The position numbers and the translations under genes are program-made. This document shows, one piece after another, positions 34,659-46,389 of a DNA stretch of 64,000 bases; the stretch's first letter is position 1, and every line of letters begins with the position of its first letter. The stretch lies in the NCBI RefSeq assembly GCF_001949145.1, contig NW_019091644.1, positions 52,281-116,280 of the forward strand. Reading direction: 5' to 3'. The notes beneath the pieces are model-generated. The model saw only the letters and a list, made by a program, of their open reading frames with translations. It searched no databases and was not told where the DNA came from. Source of the DNA: Acanthaster planci. Lineage: Eukaryota; Echinodermata; Asteroidea; Valvatida; Acanthasteridae.

Positions 34659-35950
34659 TTAGGATTTACTGGAAGATCGCCTACCTGCGTGACTGTGTAT
34701 AGTAAAGTCCCGTGACGGTGTGATACACGTGTCACTGATGAAGCCCCAGTCTATATGACGGTGCCGCAAAGGCTTCTTGTGTGAGCTTGTGGTCGATTTT
34801 AAGGGTGGATCCGGGGGTAAGGGGGTAACATCTGAGTGAGACTGTATTGGATGGAACAGTAAGTTGTCATTAGCGAAAAGAAACATTGATGAGGAAGTAC
34901 TGTAAGAGAGGTCGTTGATGAACATGTTAAGTAACAGGGGCCTTGTATTCCTTGTGGCGCACCGGAAAGCACAAATGTCCAATTGGAATACGACCCTTCA
35001 TACATCACCTGTTGCTTTCCTGTGCAAATAAACGAATTTTAGCCAGTGCAACATGTAACTGGTATAACTGTACTCAAATACCAACTTGGATAATAACAGG
35101 CCATGGGGCATAACATCGATAGCTTAGGCCATGTCAAAAAACACGGCATCAATTTTACAGGAGGCCGGTTTGTCGAGAATTTTTTTTTAATACACAGCCA
35201 TGCTGCTAGCAAGATAGCAACATATTATCATTCAGGTGCATTCGTATGTGGTTCGAGACAACCGATTCCATAATTTTGGGGAAAAAATGAGGTCAAAGCA
35301 ATGGAGCGATAATTTGATATGATGCTAGTTTCGCCTGATTTGTGGACAGGAGTTATTTTTTGCTACTTTCCATGCTTTAAATTGGCCATGACTCAGAGAC
35401 AGATTACGAAAATTTACTTATACCTTGAGCAACGTCGTTGATGCAGGATTTCGCACGTTTTGGTGTGATGCCGTCGGGACCAGGAGACATATGACATGAC
35501 ATATTGTTGACAATCTGCGCAATTTCACCACTGTTGAACTGAATGCCGCTCAAGGCAGGGATGGGAATATCACATTCGGCAGGAGTCCTTGGTGATTCGC
35601 CTCGAGTGGGACAAAGCCTGGCTCCGAGAAATCGGTAAATAATGGAGATATTAAATCAGCTCTGTGGCCAGTGAGGCAATTGTGATGAATGATAGATGGG
35701 GAAGGACTTTTCCTCTGACTATGCAAAAATGGGGAAAAACTCCGCTGTTTGTTATCTCCGGTGTCACTGAAAAGTTTGTTGATGTACTGGAATAGGACCC
35801 GCTAACTTCAAGCTTCACCGTATTAGGATTTTTTTTTATATACGTCTCACTTGTTTTGGGAGCTAGACCTTTTTGCTGTACAAAGTCTAGGTGGTTTTTT
35901 TTTTTGGTGATGAGATGCTTTATATCATCATCGACCAAGGGGGAGGTTTT
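34659..35950 (-). pseudogene. Decayed non-LTR retrotransposon (LINE) reverse transcriptase
   Basis: Read on the minus strand in several broken frames, the order is that of a jockey/CR1/RTE-like LINE ORF2. First comes the endonuclease-RT linker (VDDDIKHLITKKKNHLDF, about 35.93 kb). Then SPGPDGITPKRAKSC (about 35.46 kb), the RT finger motif, follows. AVFFDMA and a degraded D-V-x-P-H-G-L-L come next (about 35.1 kb), then SGAPQG (about 34.95 kb) and MFINDLS with SMFLFANDNLLF (about 34.9 kb). The catalytic FADD has become FAND, and there are internal stops and frameshifts, so the copy is dead. No 3' tail or target duplication could be fixed. Confidence 0.85.
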
Positions 35951-36259
35951 TTGGAAAGCCGCCTTTTATGTGGGATGGCATCGCTTGCGGCAGCATCAAA
36001 GATATCAAGAAACACATTCTAGGCATCATCAATGTCAGATGACGTGGTGGAGTATTACAGTTGCTGGTGAAAAAAGCAGTTAACGATGATGAACAAGCCT
36101 TCTGGGGGTGGCACTAAAGCAAAAATGGGCCTAGCTCCTGCCGACACAAGACATGTTGTTGTTGTACAAAGGTCAAGTGCCAAAAGGACGCTCACTTTAA
36201 GTCATATACGGTTTTGGTTACACCATGTAGCACTAGGCTGCTCAAGTTATTACCTCCTG

Positions 36260-36472
36260 GTGCTTAGGCCTAACACCCCAGTCAACGCACTTTCCAGACG
36301 AGGACTGTCTGTATGCTTCCATCACAACAGCCCCTCAGGGACCCTCCAGGATGTGCCGTCCTCGCCCGTCCCCACGGAGACACCCTCCTCTGTCGTGGAA
36401 CAAAAAAATTCACTCGATCAAAACAGAGCAAAGCTAAGGTCCAATCTGAATTTAAGCATGTTAGGAATCTGA
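36260..36472 (+). CDS. Possible exon or chance ORF, product unknown
   Basis: An open frame rich in Ser/Pro/Thr (for example SGTLQDVPSSPVPTETPSSV). Most of its third codon positions are G or C, unlike the AT-rich flanks. It ends in TGA at 36470-36472. A possible acceptor GTGCTTAG precedes it. No domain is recognised, and a Pro/Ser-rich frame can arise by chance in GC-rich DNA. Confidence 0.2.
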   Translation: MLRPNTPVNALSRRGLSVCFHHNSPSGTLQDVPSSPVPTETPSSVVEQKNSLDQNRAKLRSNLNLSMLGI

Positions 36473-37776
36473 CCTTACAGTTCTGCCCAGATCCGGGACC
36501 CTTCGTTTCTTACAAACCATGCAGGTGCGTTTACTGCAGAACTCTGCAATGAGGTGGAAATTTGAGATCACGCAAATTTCGTTGTGATCTTTAAATTACT
36601 GCCTATAGTTTGTACCCTTCTGGTGTCTTGCAAAAATGGAGTCCCGCATTTACACCCTCGTTCCCACAGGATTCTAACCAGTACAATGTGTCTACCTTTC
36701 GGTCTCTTTTACCCCAGACTGCTTCATGTTTAAAGTTTGTATTTCTGGCTCGTTTCTTTGCGGCCGATGATTGGAAATCGCGACTTACATCTCTCGTCAG
36801 AAACTCTTCCCAATTTGTGGCAACTTGTCGATTCGGTTTCTTTTATGAGTGAGCAGTTGCTATATTGACCGCTGACAGGACGAGTGGTCGACAGAATTAA
36901 AATCGTAAATCTTAAAAGGATTTTGTCATTCAGATCGACAAAATTATCAAGACGACGGGCTACATCGTGAGCCTTGTCATCATAACCAGCGCTTTTGTGT
37001 TGCAATGCGCATGGGAAAGACAATGTCATTTCACATGTTGAGGACGAAAAGAACAGTTCCGCAGGGTTGCGAAAGAGACCAGGCCAAGACAAGCTGCGCT
37101 CCGTCACCTTCGTATGATCAAATATAACTTCAAAGTAACCCGTACGTGATCATAAGCATGGCACATTTCCGTGGAAATTTCCTTTACGTGCATGGTCCAA
37201 ATCCTAGAGGGGAAAGCACCCCGTTCCGGCTGTCAAGAGGCACTGAGTCTCATATTGAGAGCGAAAACGACCAGGGCTATGACGGCATCCGGAGGGAGCC
37301 TGCGTCAGTGGTATTAGTTGCAGAGAAGATAAATTGGTATATTTATGGTTCCCTATAATGATATTCAAACACGAGGGTATTACAAATGAGCATCCTACAA
37401 ATCTGCGATGATCAAGACTAGGAACCGGTGTGTTTTAGTATAGTTAATTGATCGGCGGGTCTGTCCCTGTTCCTTGCATTATTTATCTTTTTAATGGGCG
37501 TCGTTTGAGGTTGACAGAGACAACAACGCCAGGACCTTTCTGTAACGCACGACATGACAGATCTGCCGACTCTCTGAAACACAAACGCCCTTGCCTCTTT
37601 GCGTTTGGGTTAAAACATCTGAATTTATTAATGTTTAAGCAAAAAATGTCAAAAATCTATCTTTATGTCGACATGTGTAACTCCGCAATATAGGCCTCGA
37701 GCTGGACCAAGAGAGGGTGCTATTTTCTCAGCAACAGATTTGGTCGGAGCTGAGCTTCGCTCAAAATGCACCAAAA

Positions 37777-37835
37777 CTCCCAACCAACCTGGCTCTTTTC
37801 AACTAATGAAGGGGTGCTTCTGTTCGAGGCGGATA
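37777..37835 (+). repeat. Dispersed repeat, copy A
   Basis: CCCAACCAACCTGGCTCTTT, then TCAACTAATGAAGGGGTGCT and CTGTTCGAGGCGGATAG, matches the reverse complement of 38539-38598. Upstream similarity may extend to an AAGAGAGGG[CT]GC word at 37709, which also precedes copy B. Confidence 0.5.
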
Positions 37836-38538
37836 GTCCGGCAGGTAAAAGGTCGTGTCGAATTTTCGACCACCGTGTGCAAGCCACTTTAATATTGGGA
37901 TTTTACATTTGGTTGCCCTGTCATCTGATATAATTATTGGCATTGATTTGTAACTGAAACCGACCCAAGAGCACAAAAGAGAAATAAAATTGCTTAACGA
38001 GAACGTACACAACGTTGCCAAAGCCTATGCGAAGACGTTAGGTTTGTCACCTATACATGGCCGAGGGGTCTAGATAGATAATCCAGCCGCATGGTCACAG
38101 TTCCCTTCAGTGGTCTCAAGGAACCAATAATACGCATGCAATTATCGTATGTTCTGCACGTTAGTTTTCCTTACTCAAGGTCCGGAAGTGCGCCACCAAG
38201 CTCATAGGGTCAGCTTTAAAAGCGAAGCCTTATTTTCTATATCTGCTACCCCACTGTCTTTTTTTGGGGATTGATTATGTGACTGTTGTGTGTCAACCAC
38301 TCGATCGTCTATACCCTTGGGGAAAAAAACCTGTATTTGGGCACGCATGAACTCAGTTCAACTTTACACGCACAAGAGGAACATTACACAAATATTGGCT
38401 GCGCTGCTTTACTCTAGTAGTGCAGTGTATCGAAACTAACCCCTGAGGTGATCCATGGAGCACTTTAGGCTCCTCACAGTGGATAGAATACTCCTTAGAT
38501 CATCAAAGGCGCACACATGTTGGCAATTCACAACACCC

Positions 38539-38598
38539 TGTCCGCCTTTAATTAAGCAGAAGCACTCCCTCACCAGTTGAAAAGAGCCGTGGTTGGGG
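38539..38598 (-). repeat. Dispersed repeat, copy B (inverted relative to copy A)
   Basis: On the minus strand it reads CCCAACCACGGCTCTTTTCA, then ACTGGTGAGGGAGTGCTTCT, and ends GGCGGACAG, about 80% like copy A at 37777-37835. The family is unknown. Confidence 0.5.
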
Positions 38599-40582
38599 GG
38601 GGTGTTCAGGACGTGCATTTCAGTGTGGTTCGTTTCGTGAACCAGCGAAGTACACTTCCCACCCATGGAGCCACCCACTGAGACAAGCCTGCCATCTCCA
38701 GCTTATCGTGATCTCTATGGAGCCCGGTTGAATGCCTGGAAAATTGCGCCCTCTCTTATGCCTGCTCAGGGTGTATTGGCTGGAGAGGACCTAGGAATGT
38801 CAAACGCGCCACCTCCGCCTGCATGCTAACTAGATGACTGGCCGAATAATTCCGGTCACTGGGGTGGCCAAAACATGAAGTCTTGTCTGCACCCCTGTCT
38901 GCGCGCGCTTGCCTGTAAAATGGATATAGAAACTAGGATTACTCTCAAGAACCTGTAGACATCACGTGCTACCTGTGACAAAAGGAGGAACGCGAAGATG
39001 AAGAAACTGTGACGAAGAAAATAGCGTGCCCGGGCTGAATATCCGTACTGGCGGGTGACGCATAAAATACCGACAAAATACGCAGTTTAATGCGCTCCAG
39101 CTATTCAAGGTAACAGGGCGAGAGAAAGGCGACAGTCGACGGCATGTAAACACGTCAAACTTCACTTCATTCTCGTCCACTTTGTCGTATACATTTCAAC
39201 CATAATACACACCGGAATGCGCAGTGCACGCCCTTTGTGCCGCTGAGGCAGAATTATGATGAGTACATCCAAGCGTTTGATCAAATACTCCCAACTCTTA
39301 AAAGGCACGAAAGACAAATTGAACTAGGAAGACCACTCACGCCTGTCTGTCCCGGCAATAGAGCTGCTCAAATACTCAGGGACACGGTCAATAAATTTGG
39401 AGTGGATTTTTCCACAGAAAGTTTGACGAAATGTCAGCCCCAGAAACTCGATTGTCTCAAAGGCACTCGGTGTACAAGTCCCTCAGAAGCTAATGTAGCA
39501 GGCGACGGACTATCCATGTGCTTAATGGTTGGGGTACCACTTTAAAAAAAAGAACGAGAGTATGACCATGCATTTGGTGCTCACTCGAAATATATTCGAA
39601 TGAATGCTTGTTATTAAAAGAAACATGATATGGAGGAGGAAACAGACGGACCAATTTTGTTGCATCAGGCTTTCAACAATGTCAAGATGGGCTAGACTTT
39701 ATGAAATTTCTGTTTTGGTATAAAACGAATGCATAAATTCTTTTTTGAAAAAGACACTCATCACGGCTACTTTAACAGGATTTTAATCATGTTTTTTTTT
39801 AGTGGGAAGGAATACGATGAAGCCCTCGTACAATTGAGTGAACTCAATTTTAGTGATGTTTATTCAGCGTTTATTTGACTGGCTCAATCCAAAACAAGAT
39901 ATGAAAGACTTTCGGGACGTTTGATTAGGCAGTGTTTCAGACTGGCGAGATAGAGCACGCTATACTGTCTATCTGATCAACTATTTCGTTATTTAACCTC
40001 TAAATCCCTGTCTTTTCAGATCACCCGTAAACCTCATTAGCATGTGAGCATACAGTATTTACGTGTTGAAATAGTACATCCTGTGACAATGGATAGCCCT
40101 AGTCATATATTACTCGGCGACGACGCTGTGGAATCATGATAAGACTGTTACTTTTGTTTTGAATGGGAAGTTCGGGGTTCCTTGGAGTTTTTGGTTTAAG
40201 TTCCATCATTGTTTGTATGTCGTTTATTCGCTATGCACTCAGCACGGACGACAGATAAATGCCGCATAAATTTTGAGCAACACGGAAGACGTTCGACGCG
40301 TGGGTACTGGTCACAGTGATGCGAGTTTCTCTAGTCAGTAGGCTACCACACGTTCTGTTTGTCACACTGACAAGGTGTTGACAAGATTTTTATGGACTCA
40401 TCGTGCCCGATTAAATGCAGCCGACATGTTTGGTTATGGTCATGGCGAAAAAGACACAACTTTTGTCATGTCGTGCTGACAACATTGGCAACATTCAACC
40501 CGTTTAAACAGTTGGGCGTTATCCGAGACGGCCATTGTTGAATCGATTCCAACCAGCCTCCCAAACTCGACTGAACGTTTGC

Positions 40583-40634
40583 CTTATAGCTCAGTAGGAA
40601 CCTCCCTGGTTCGAATCCCTCCGGAGTGAGAAGG
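40583..40634 (+). pseudogene. Truncated tRNA-like remnant
   Basis: TAGCTCAGTAGG (A-box-like) is followed after only a few bases by GGTTCGAATCC (perfect B box). The anticodon arm is missing, so this is a deleted tRNA or a SINE fragment and not a working gene. Confidence 0.4.
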
Positions 40635-43600
40635 ATTTTTTATTTGCAAGCTCTTCCAAAGCACTGAAAACTTTTGTCTTTGACAAATGAACTCTTGTTA
40701 CAGACACTGGGGCAAAACAAGTTGTCAACATGACATGCTTTTGCTGGGAGTGCAGACGTACTTTGAATGCCATATCCTTTAATTTAATTTCAACTTGTCA
40801 AGACCATCGGCAGCTCGTGGAAGGGGAGCACCTGCCTGTCTCCGGAAAAAAAATAGAACATGGAAAGAGAACAGGAAAGAAAAGAGAAATAAAGGGACAC
40901 GTCTATTCATAATGTGTCAAAAGTTACCCCTCTACTGTCGATGGTTTGTCAGGCAGTCTGCAACTGTTGAGGTGACCCACGCCCCTACTGGAGAAAGTTA
41001 CGCCGGCCATGGTATGACTATTTCTGGGTGACTTTTTTTTTCTTAGCACCACCGCCGGGAAAGCACGAGTTCCGAGGGTTTTTCTACCCCGGATCTCTCC
41101 CCTTCGTTTTACCGTTTCCTTCCCAAACCTTTTTCAAGTGTCCTAGCCCTTGAAACGTCAGCCATGATGCAACTTCACCAAATGTTTGCATTGATCTCAC
41201 TGAGGAAATGCCCTACCGGGAACGCCGACACCGTTTCCTGGCCACTCTCCCCCCCCCCACGACGAGTTCAAATAGCTATAATAAGCTGCAAATTAAGTTT
41301 GATTCACGGGCAATGAAGTGCCTTTAGGGCGCCGCTGGGCCACACTTCTTGGGGTCCTCTGCCCAGTGGGCCTTTCTTCTGGCCATGGAAAACCCAGAAC
41401 CCTTCTGCTTAAAGGGGCCGTGAATGGATTTATCGATCACTGAGTCTTGAGTAAGGTGACGAGGTGGGACGCAATTACGTCAGTGAGAAGGGAGGAAGTG
41501 GTCGGGCGGAGGCTCTCACGCGGCATGCACGTACGAAATGGGCTTTAGGGAGGGAGGAATTAAGTGGTATAAATGTTGGAGTGCAGGCCTCCGCGCCTGC
41601 TGCTCCGTATATGGATTGGAGCTTTCAGGTCGACACAGGGAGATCCATTTAGATCTGTCTGGTCCTCGGTCCTCGCTTTAAGACTTTCTGAGAGGCCACT
41701 GACAGTTAGTGTATAGCTTACGTGGCCGGTTCGGTTCACAGTTTGGTTCCAGAATTCCACCGATTCGATTTGCTGGACAGTGTTGGCAGACCTCCACATT
41801 ATTCACCGTGGTCAACTTATTGCCCGCAAAGGGGAATAAAAGCACTGATTTTTTCGTAGTTTTTGAAAAGCACATGCAAATACAAATGTACAGGCGGAAA
41901 CAGTTACCATTTTCGTCTCATACTTAGTGTGGTAAATGTGCATAGGCCTACATAATGCCGTACTAAGTTTGTTGCAAGAAAATGTCAATCTTCCCGCAGA
42001 AATGCCGGAGTTTGTTTTTCATTGGGTGATAAACCCGTGGATCTCAAAACAAACACATAACAAGTGAAATTACTTTGACAGTGACGGCTGTTTTACGTTG
42101 TAATTATTTCCCATTTGACGTGAAAAACCTTGAAATTTGGCTTTTTTAGCTTTATTTTGAGCTCCAACTTACGCAATCGGCCTACGTATAGTCTGATATA
42201 TTTTATGTAGATCATTATCATAAACGATTTTAAAATACATCGAACGAGCCGGAGAGCACACACCTGTAAATCGCAAACCATCTTCATCAACGATTTAATC
42301 CACAGCGGTATGTCATCACTCGGCACAGCACTCAATTTTGAAGACTCCCAATTTCTACAACCGAAGAATTTCTCTAGCTGTGACTGCTATGTAAGACAAG
42401 CCTTAAGCTTACGAAGCCGCGTCCATCTAAATAAATGTGGACGGTAAAATAAACGGAAAGGTCGGGTGGTCATCAAAGCCATAGATCGGTCGGCGCCTTC
42501 TCATTTTCTAGGTTGCATAGGTGCCCTCTTACAAAGTACTGCCGGCATTTCCCACTTCAAGATCTCTCCATAACTCACCATGCGCAAAGTGGAGCAGTTT
42601 GACGCTCAAAGCCTTTTATCTCGTGGCTCTTTAGAAATGAACCATTAATATCAGTGGGAAATGTCATTCCCTGTGCCACACAGACATAGCGCCCAGCATT
42701 TACCATATGGCCGCCCCAAAATGGAGGAGATCCCCCACATGTCGAGCTGGCCATATTTTCTGGAATATCTTGAAAGTTATGAAAATAACCAGTTTTGTAC
42801 AAAAAAACACGGTATATTTATTCAGAAAGAGATAGGGAGGGGCGGCCTCCTTGGACCCTTTGTACACTTGTCCGTCTAATACAAAAGCGTTACCGGTATA
42901 TCTTCCTATGATAAAAGTTTTCTAAAATGATTATAACTTTGGTATCAATGGTGGAAACCCTAAACAAGATTCGCATGCAGAAGCAGTCGAGACCGCTTTA
43001 TTTGCCCACCTGTCCGATGAGAAAAATTGACATTGCGCGGGAAATGTCCGATATTCATAAAATAGTGTCATTATATAACTCAAGACGTCAATGGAAAGCT
43101 CCTGTCGGCTCATTAGGAAGAAATAATGCCTCGCTACCATATCGGAGAAAATGCAAGAGATGGATTCTTTTCAGCTCTGTGTGAGTTTAACAAAAGAACA
43201 ACACATGAAATGATAATAAAAAAAAAAGAAACTGAATGAATTCTTCAAAACAAATATGTGGGAAGATGAGTTTAACTCAAAATAATTCATCTGTATTATA
43301 AGCAATAGATCCTTTTGTTTCTTGGGAAATTTTTTTTTCTCTGCCTGAATCTCTTTTGTAGGTGTTTTATTTTGAAGTGAAGCGACGCGAGTGCGTCAGT
43401 TCGAGGTACGTGAGCCCTGAGCCCACGTTGGATGAGGCGCTTTCCTCTGGTAACGAAGAACGGTCTCAGCAACAGACACAAGCTTTGTTTTGATGATACA
43501 ATCTCTTTAATTCGTCAAGAAAAAGCAAAGAAAAAAACCCAGCACATTGTCTTTACAAAACTGAGTGGAAGATTACATGAGCCACTTAGCACCCCTTGAA

Positions 43601-46349
43601 AGCAAGGCTGAGCCAACGCACGGCAGAATACTTTGCCTCTGACAGGGCTTAAATCCAACCAAACGGGCAGAATAAGCCATTTTCGAGTTAAATTTTAATA
43701 AAATCTGGTACACTGAGCTCTTTAAATTCACGTGTACATAACAACTTGAATTTTCCATACTAAAACCACTGTTACTATACCTCGCAATTCGGGGCAAGCT
43801 TTTGCTTAGGGATAGTGTATAGGGATTGGACATGTATGTGGGGGGGGTACCCATCGACCCCAATATCGTGCACGGTATACTTTCAAGTGGCTTATTGCGG
43901 CTGACTGGCGCTCGTGAGCCTATGTCTTCCAAACGAACCAGAAGAAAGGCGGAGCGTCTAAAGACGCTAATTAATATTCATGATGTCTGCAATACTTTTC
44001 ACTTCAATAAAAGCAGATTTATTCAATGAAATATGAAGACAATCAGTGGCGTTCCAAGCGAGTTTAGGGCCTCCAAGAATTGCTGTCTTTTGTGTTGGTA
44101 ACCGAAAATTAAACCACTTTTGTGACGTCACCCTATTCAGTAAGGTGTCGATTATTCTTAACAATGTACAATTAACTGCACATTGTCAGTAAACTGTACA
44201 TTGTTAATTGACTAAAAAAGAATGTACAGTTTGGACATTCTTCAAAAACTGATAGATCAAACTTGACTTGATTGACACAGAAAAAGCAACTGTGACATTA
44301 AATTACAACGTCAAACACGGTGAGAAACCCTCTCAAACTTAAAGTAGATTGTTTTAGACATGCAATACGGTTAACACTCAAATCCTTTGATATGACGCGG
44401 TAGCATTCTTTGTTGAGATTAGCGATTTTCAATTAAAGTGAGTCGCTCCTTATGTTGCACTATATAATGTTTTTGTGTCTCCTTCATTTTTATATAAAAC
44501 CCCCATATTGAGTTCATTTTTGCATATCCCTTCCATTTTATTTTTATTTTATCTTTTTTTAAATTGAATTTAGATTTATATTCTAATGGTTACGTATAAT
44601 TGTTACTATTTTTATCATTTTTGTGTATTTATTTTAAAATTCACATTTAGCCACTTTACTTTCGATTTCGATTAAACCTCAGTTTCAACTCTGTCTCTAT
44701 TATTAAACAATTTTCAAAAACAACTTCAACAGTCACAATTCATGTCCAATTTTGCAAAACAGATTAATCGTTTAGAAACTTACGTATGATACTTCCCAGA
44801 TGAATGAGATGATATTCCAAATGCGTGTATTTTCCAAACGAGAATTTCCTTTGGTAAGCATCTACTTCCAAGGTTGTAAACGCAATCTTCATTTGAAGAG
44901 ACAGTCAACTGTTGTTCTTAAATCAGTCACACGGGTAACTTGCTTGTTGGTGGTTTTGAAAGGTCCCCAGCTCCGTGCAGTCATATAAAGAGCCTTTGCT
45001 AACTTCAATTTAGCATGGGGCCTATTTCCGCAACTGACATAAAGATAAAAATCCATTTGGACCGTAAGACAGTGTGTGCCGTGCGATACACTGATGGTGT
45101 CGACTGCATGCATTTGTGCCTTTGCATGAAAAATACTTGCGCATCCAGCAGAGGAATTCCTCAACGGCTTGAGACAGGAATGAAGCTTTTGTGTACATGC
45201 AAATGTTATAGCCAGCCAACGCTGGAAAAATGGTGGAGTTGATCTCAAGGCTCTCAAAGCATCAGTAAAGCCTTTTTGTTCTGTTTTACAATATGGGCAA
45301 TAATAGTGGAGGAAGGGAAATGGTTTAAGTCGGAGAAACGACTCAAAAAGTGGAGATTCTTCGATTCAGCTTTACACCAAAAAATATAGCAGGTTCAGTG
45401 AACTGGAAACTGAACCGGCCATATTTGATTGTGTGAAGCAACCAGTTGGGGGCTATCTGTGCCTATGGCGTCAGCTTCCAAAGAGCGAATAGGGCAGGGC
45501 AAAGTAATCTTATAATTTGTGGTTTTTGTGAGTACTCCTTTTTGTGCGGTTTAACTCTTTTTTGTGTAATTTCAGGGCATTTTTGTACCATATGAAGTTT
45601 TATGGTAGAATGAGTTTGCATAAAAGTTATAAAAACAAAAGCAATATATCACCCAAGGCTGAAACTTTAGTGTAGAAGCTTTATCTTGACAACAATTGTT
45701 AGTTCGCAGTCGTAAATTTTGATTAGGTCAATTAACATTAATTCCTTATTTATCATCATCGCCCGACCGGATTTTCCCTACTGCCCCAACTTTTTTGATA
45801 TTTGATATTTCCAACTTTTGAACCAATTTCTGGCCCTTTTCAACCTTGCTGCTGTGTCTGCACTAACAAATGGTCTTGTGTGTGTTTTTTTTTGTTTTAA
45901 ATTCTCTATCCTTGCCCTCAACCATGACTGGTTGAGTAGGCAGGGTACGGTACGGTTCACGTTTCAATGTACATGTGCATGTACATGTATGTACGTGCAT
46001 AGGTGTTTACGAAATACAGACTTGAGGCCGTGGCGCAGGTGATGACCATACTAGGGCAGAAATCGAAGCCCAAGCCCAACCTCAAGTGGCTGTTTGATAA
46101 ACGTTAAAATACTTGTACAATAAAGGTATTCTTTAAACTGAAAGTCTGAAAAATTCTGACTTGAATATCAAAGGTCCTCCTGGTAAGAAAATATAACTTT
46201 AGTGATGATAAACAAGGAATTAAGTTTAATCGGCCTTATCGTGGCGAGTTTGACGAATGAGTCCTTTTGCTCACTATTATTTGCCAGAAGTAACGTTTCG
46301 ACCCATATATAAGCACAAACTCCTAAAAAAAACAGAGCCTCCCTGTAAT

Positions 46350-46389
46350 GAGGGCGCTGCCGCTGTTATCTCACAGCAGCGGCGCCCTC
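46350..46389. repeat. GC-rich hairpin
   Basis: GAGGGCGCTGCCGCTG and CAGCAGCGGCGCCCTC form two 16-base arms with two mismatches around an 8-base loop. Each arm contains a GAGGGCGC word. Confidence 0.6.

Noticed and set aside
36730-37107. Minus-strand ORF of 125 codons
   Set aside because: No domain, no splice or neighbour support.
39237-39545. Plus-strand ORF of 102 codons with NYDEYIQAFDQILP-like text
   Set aside because: Looks somewhat protein-like and follows a possible acceptor, but codon use is not biased and no family is recognised.
44161-44230. TGTACATTGT words in inverted arrangement
   Set aside because: Short 9-10 base arms; such words are common in this genome and no element borders are visible.
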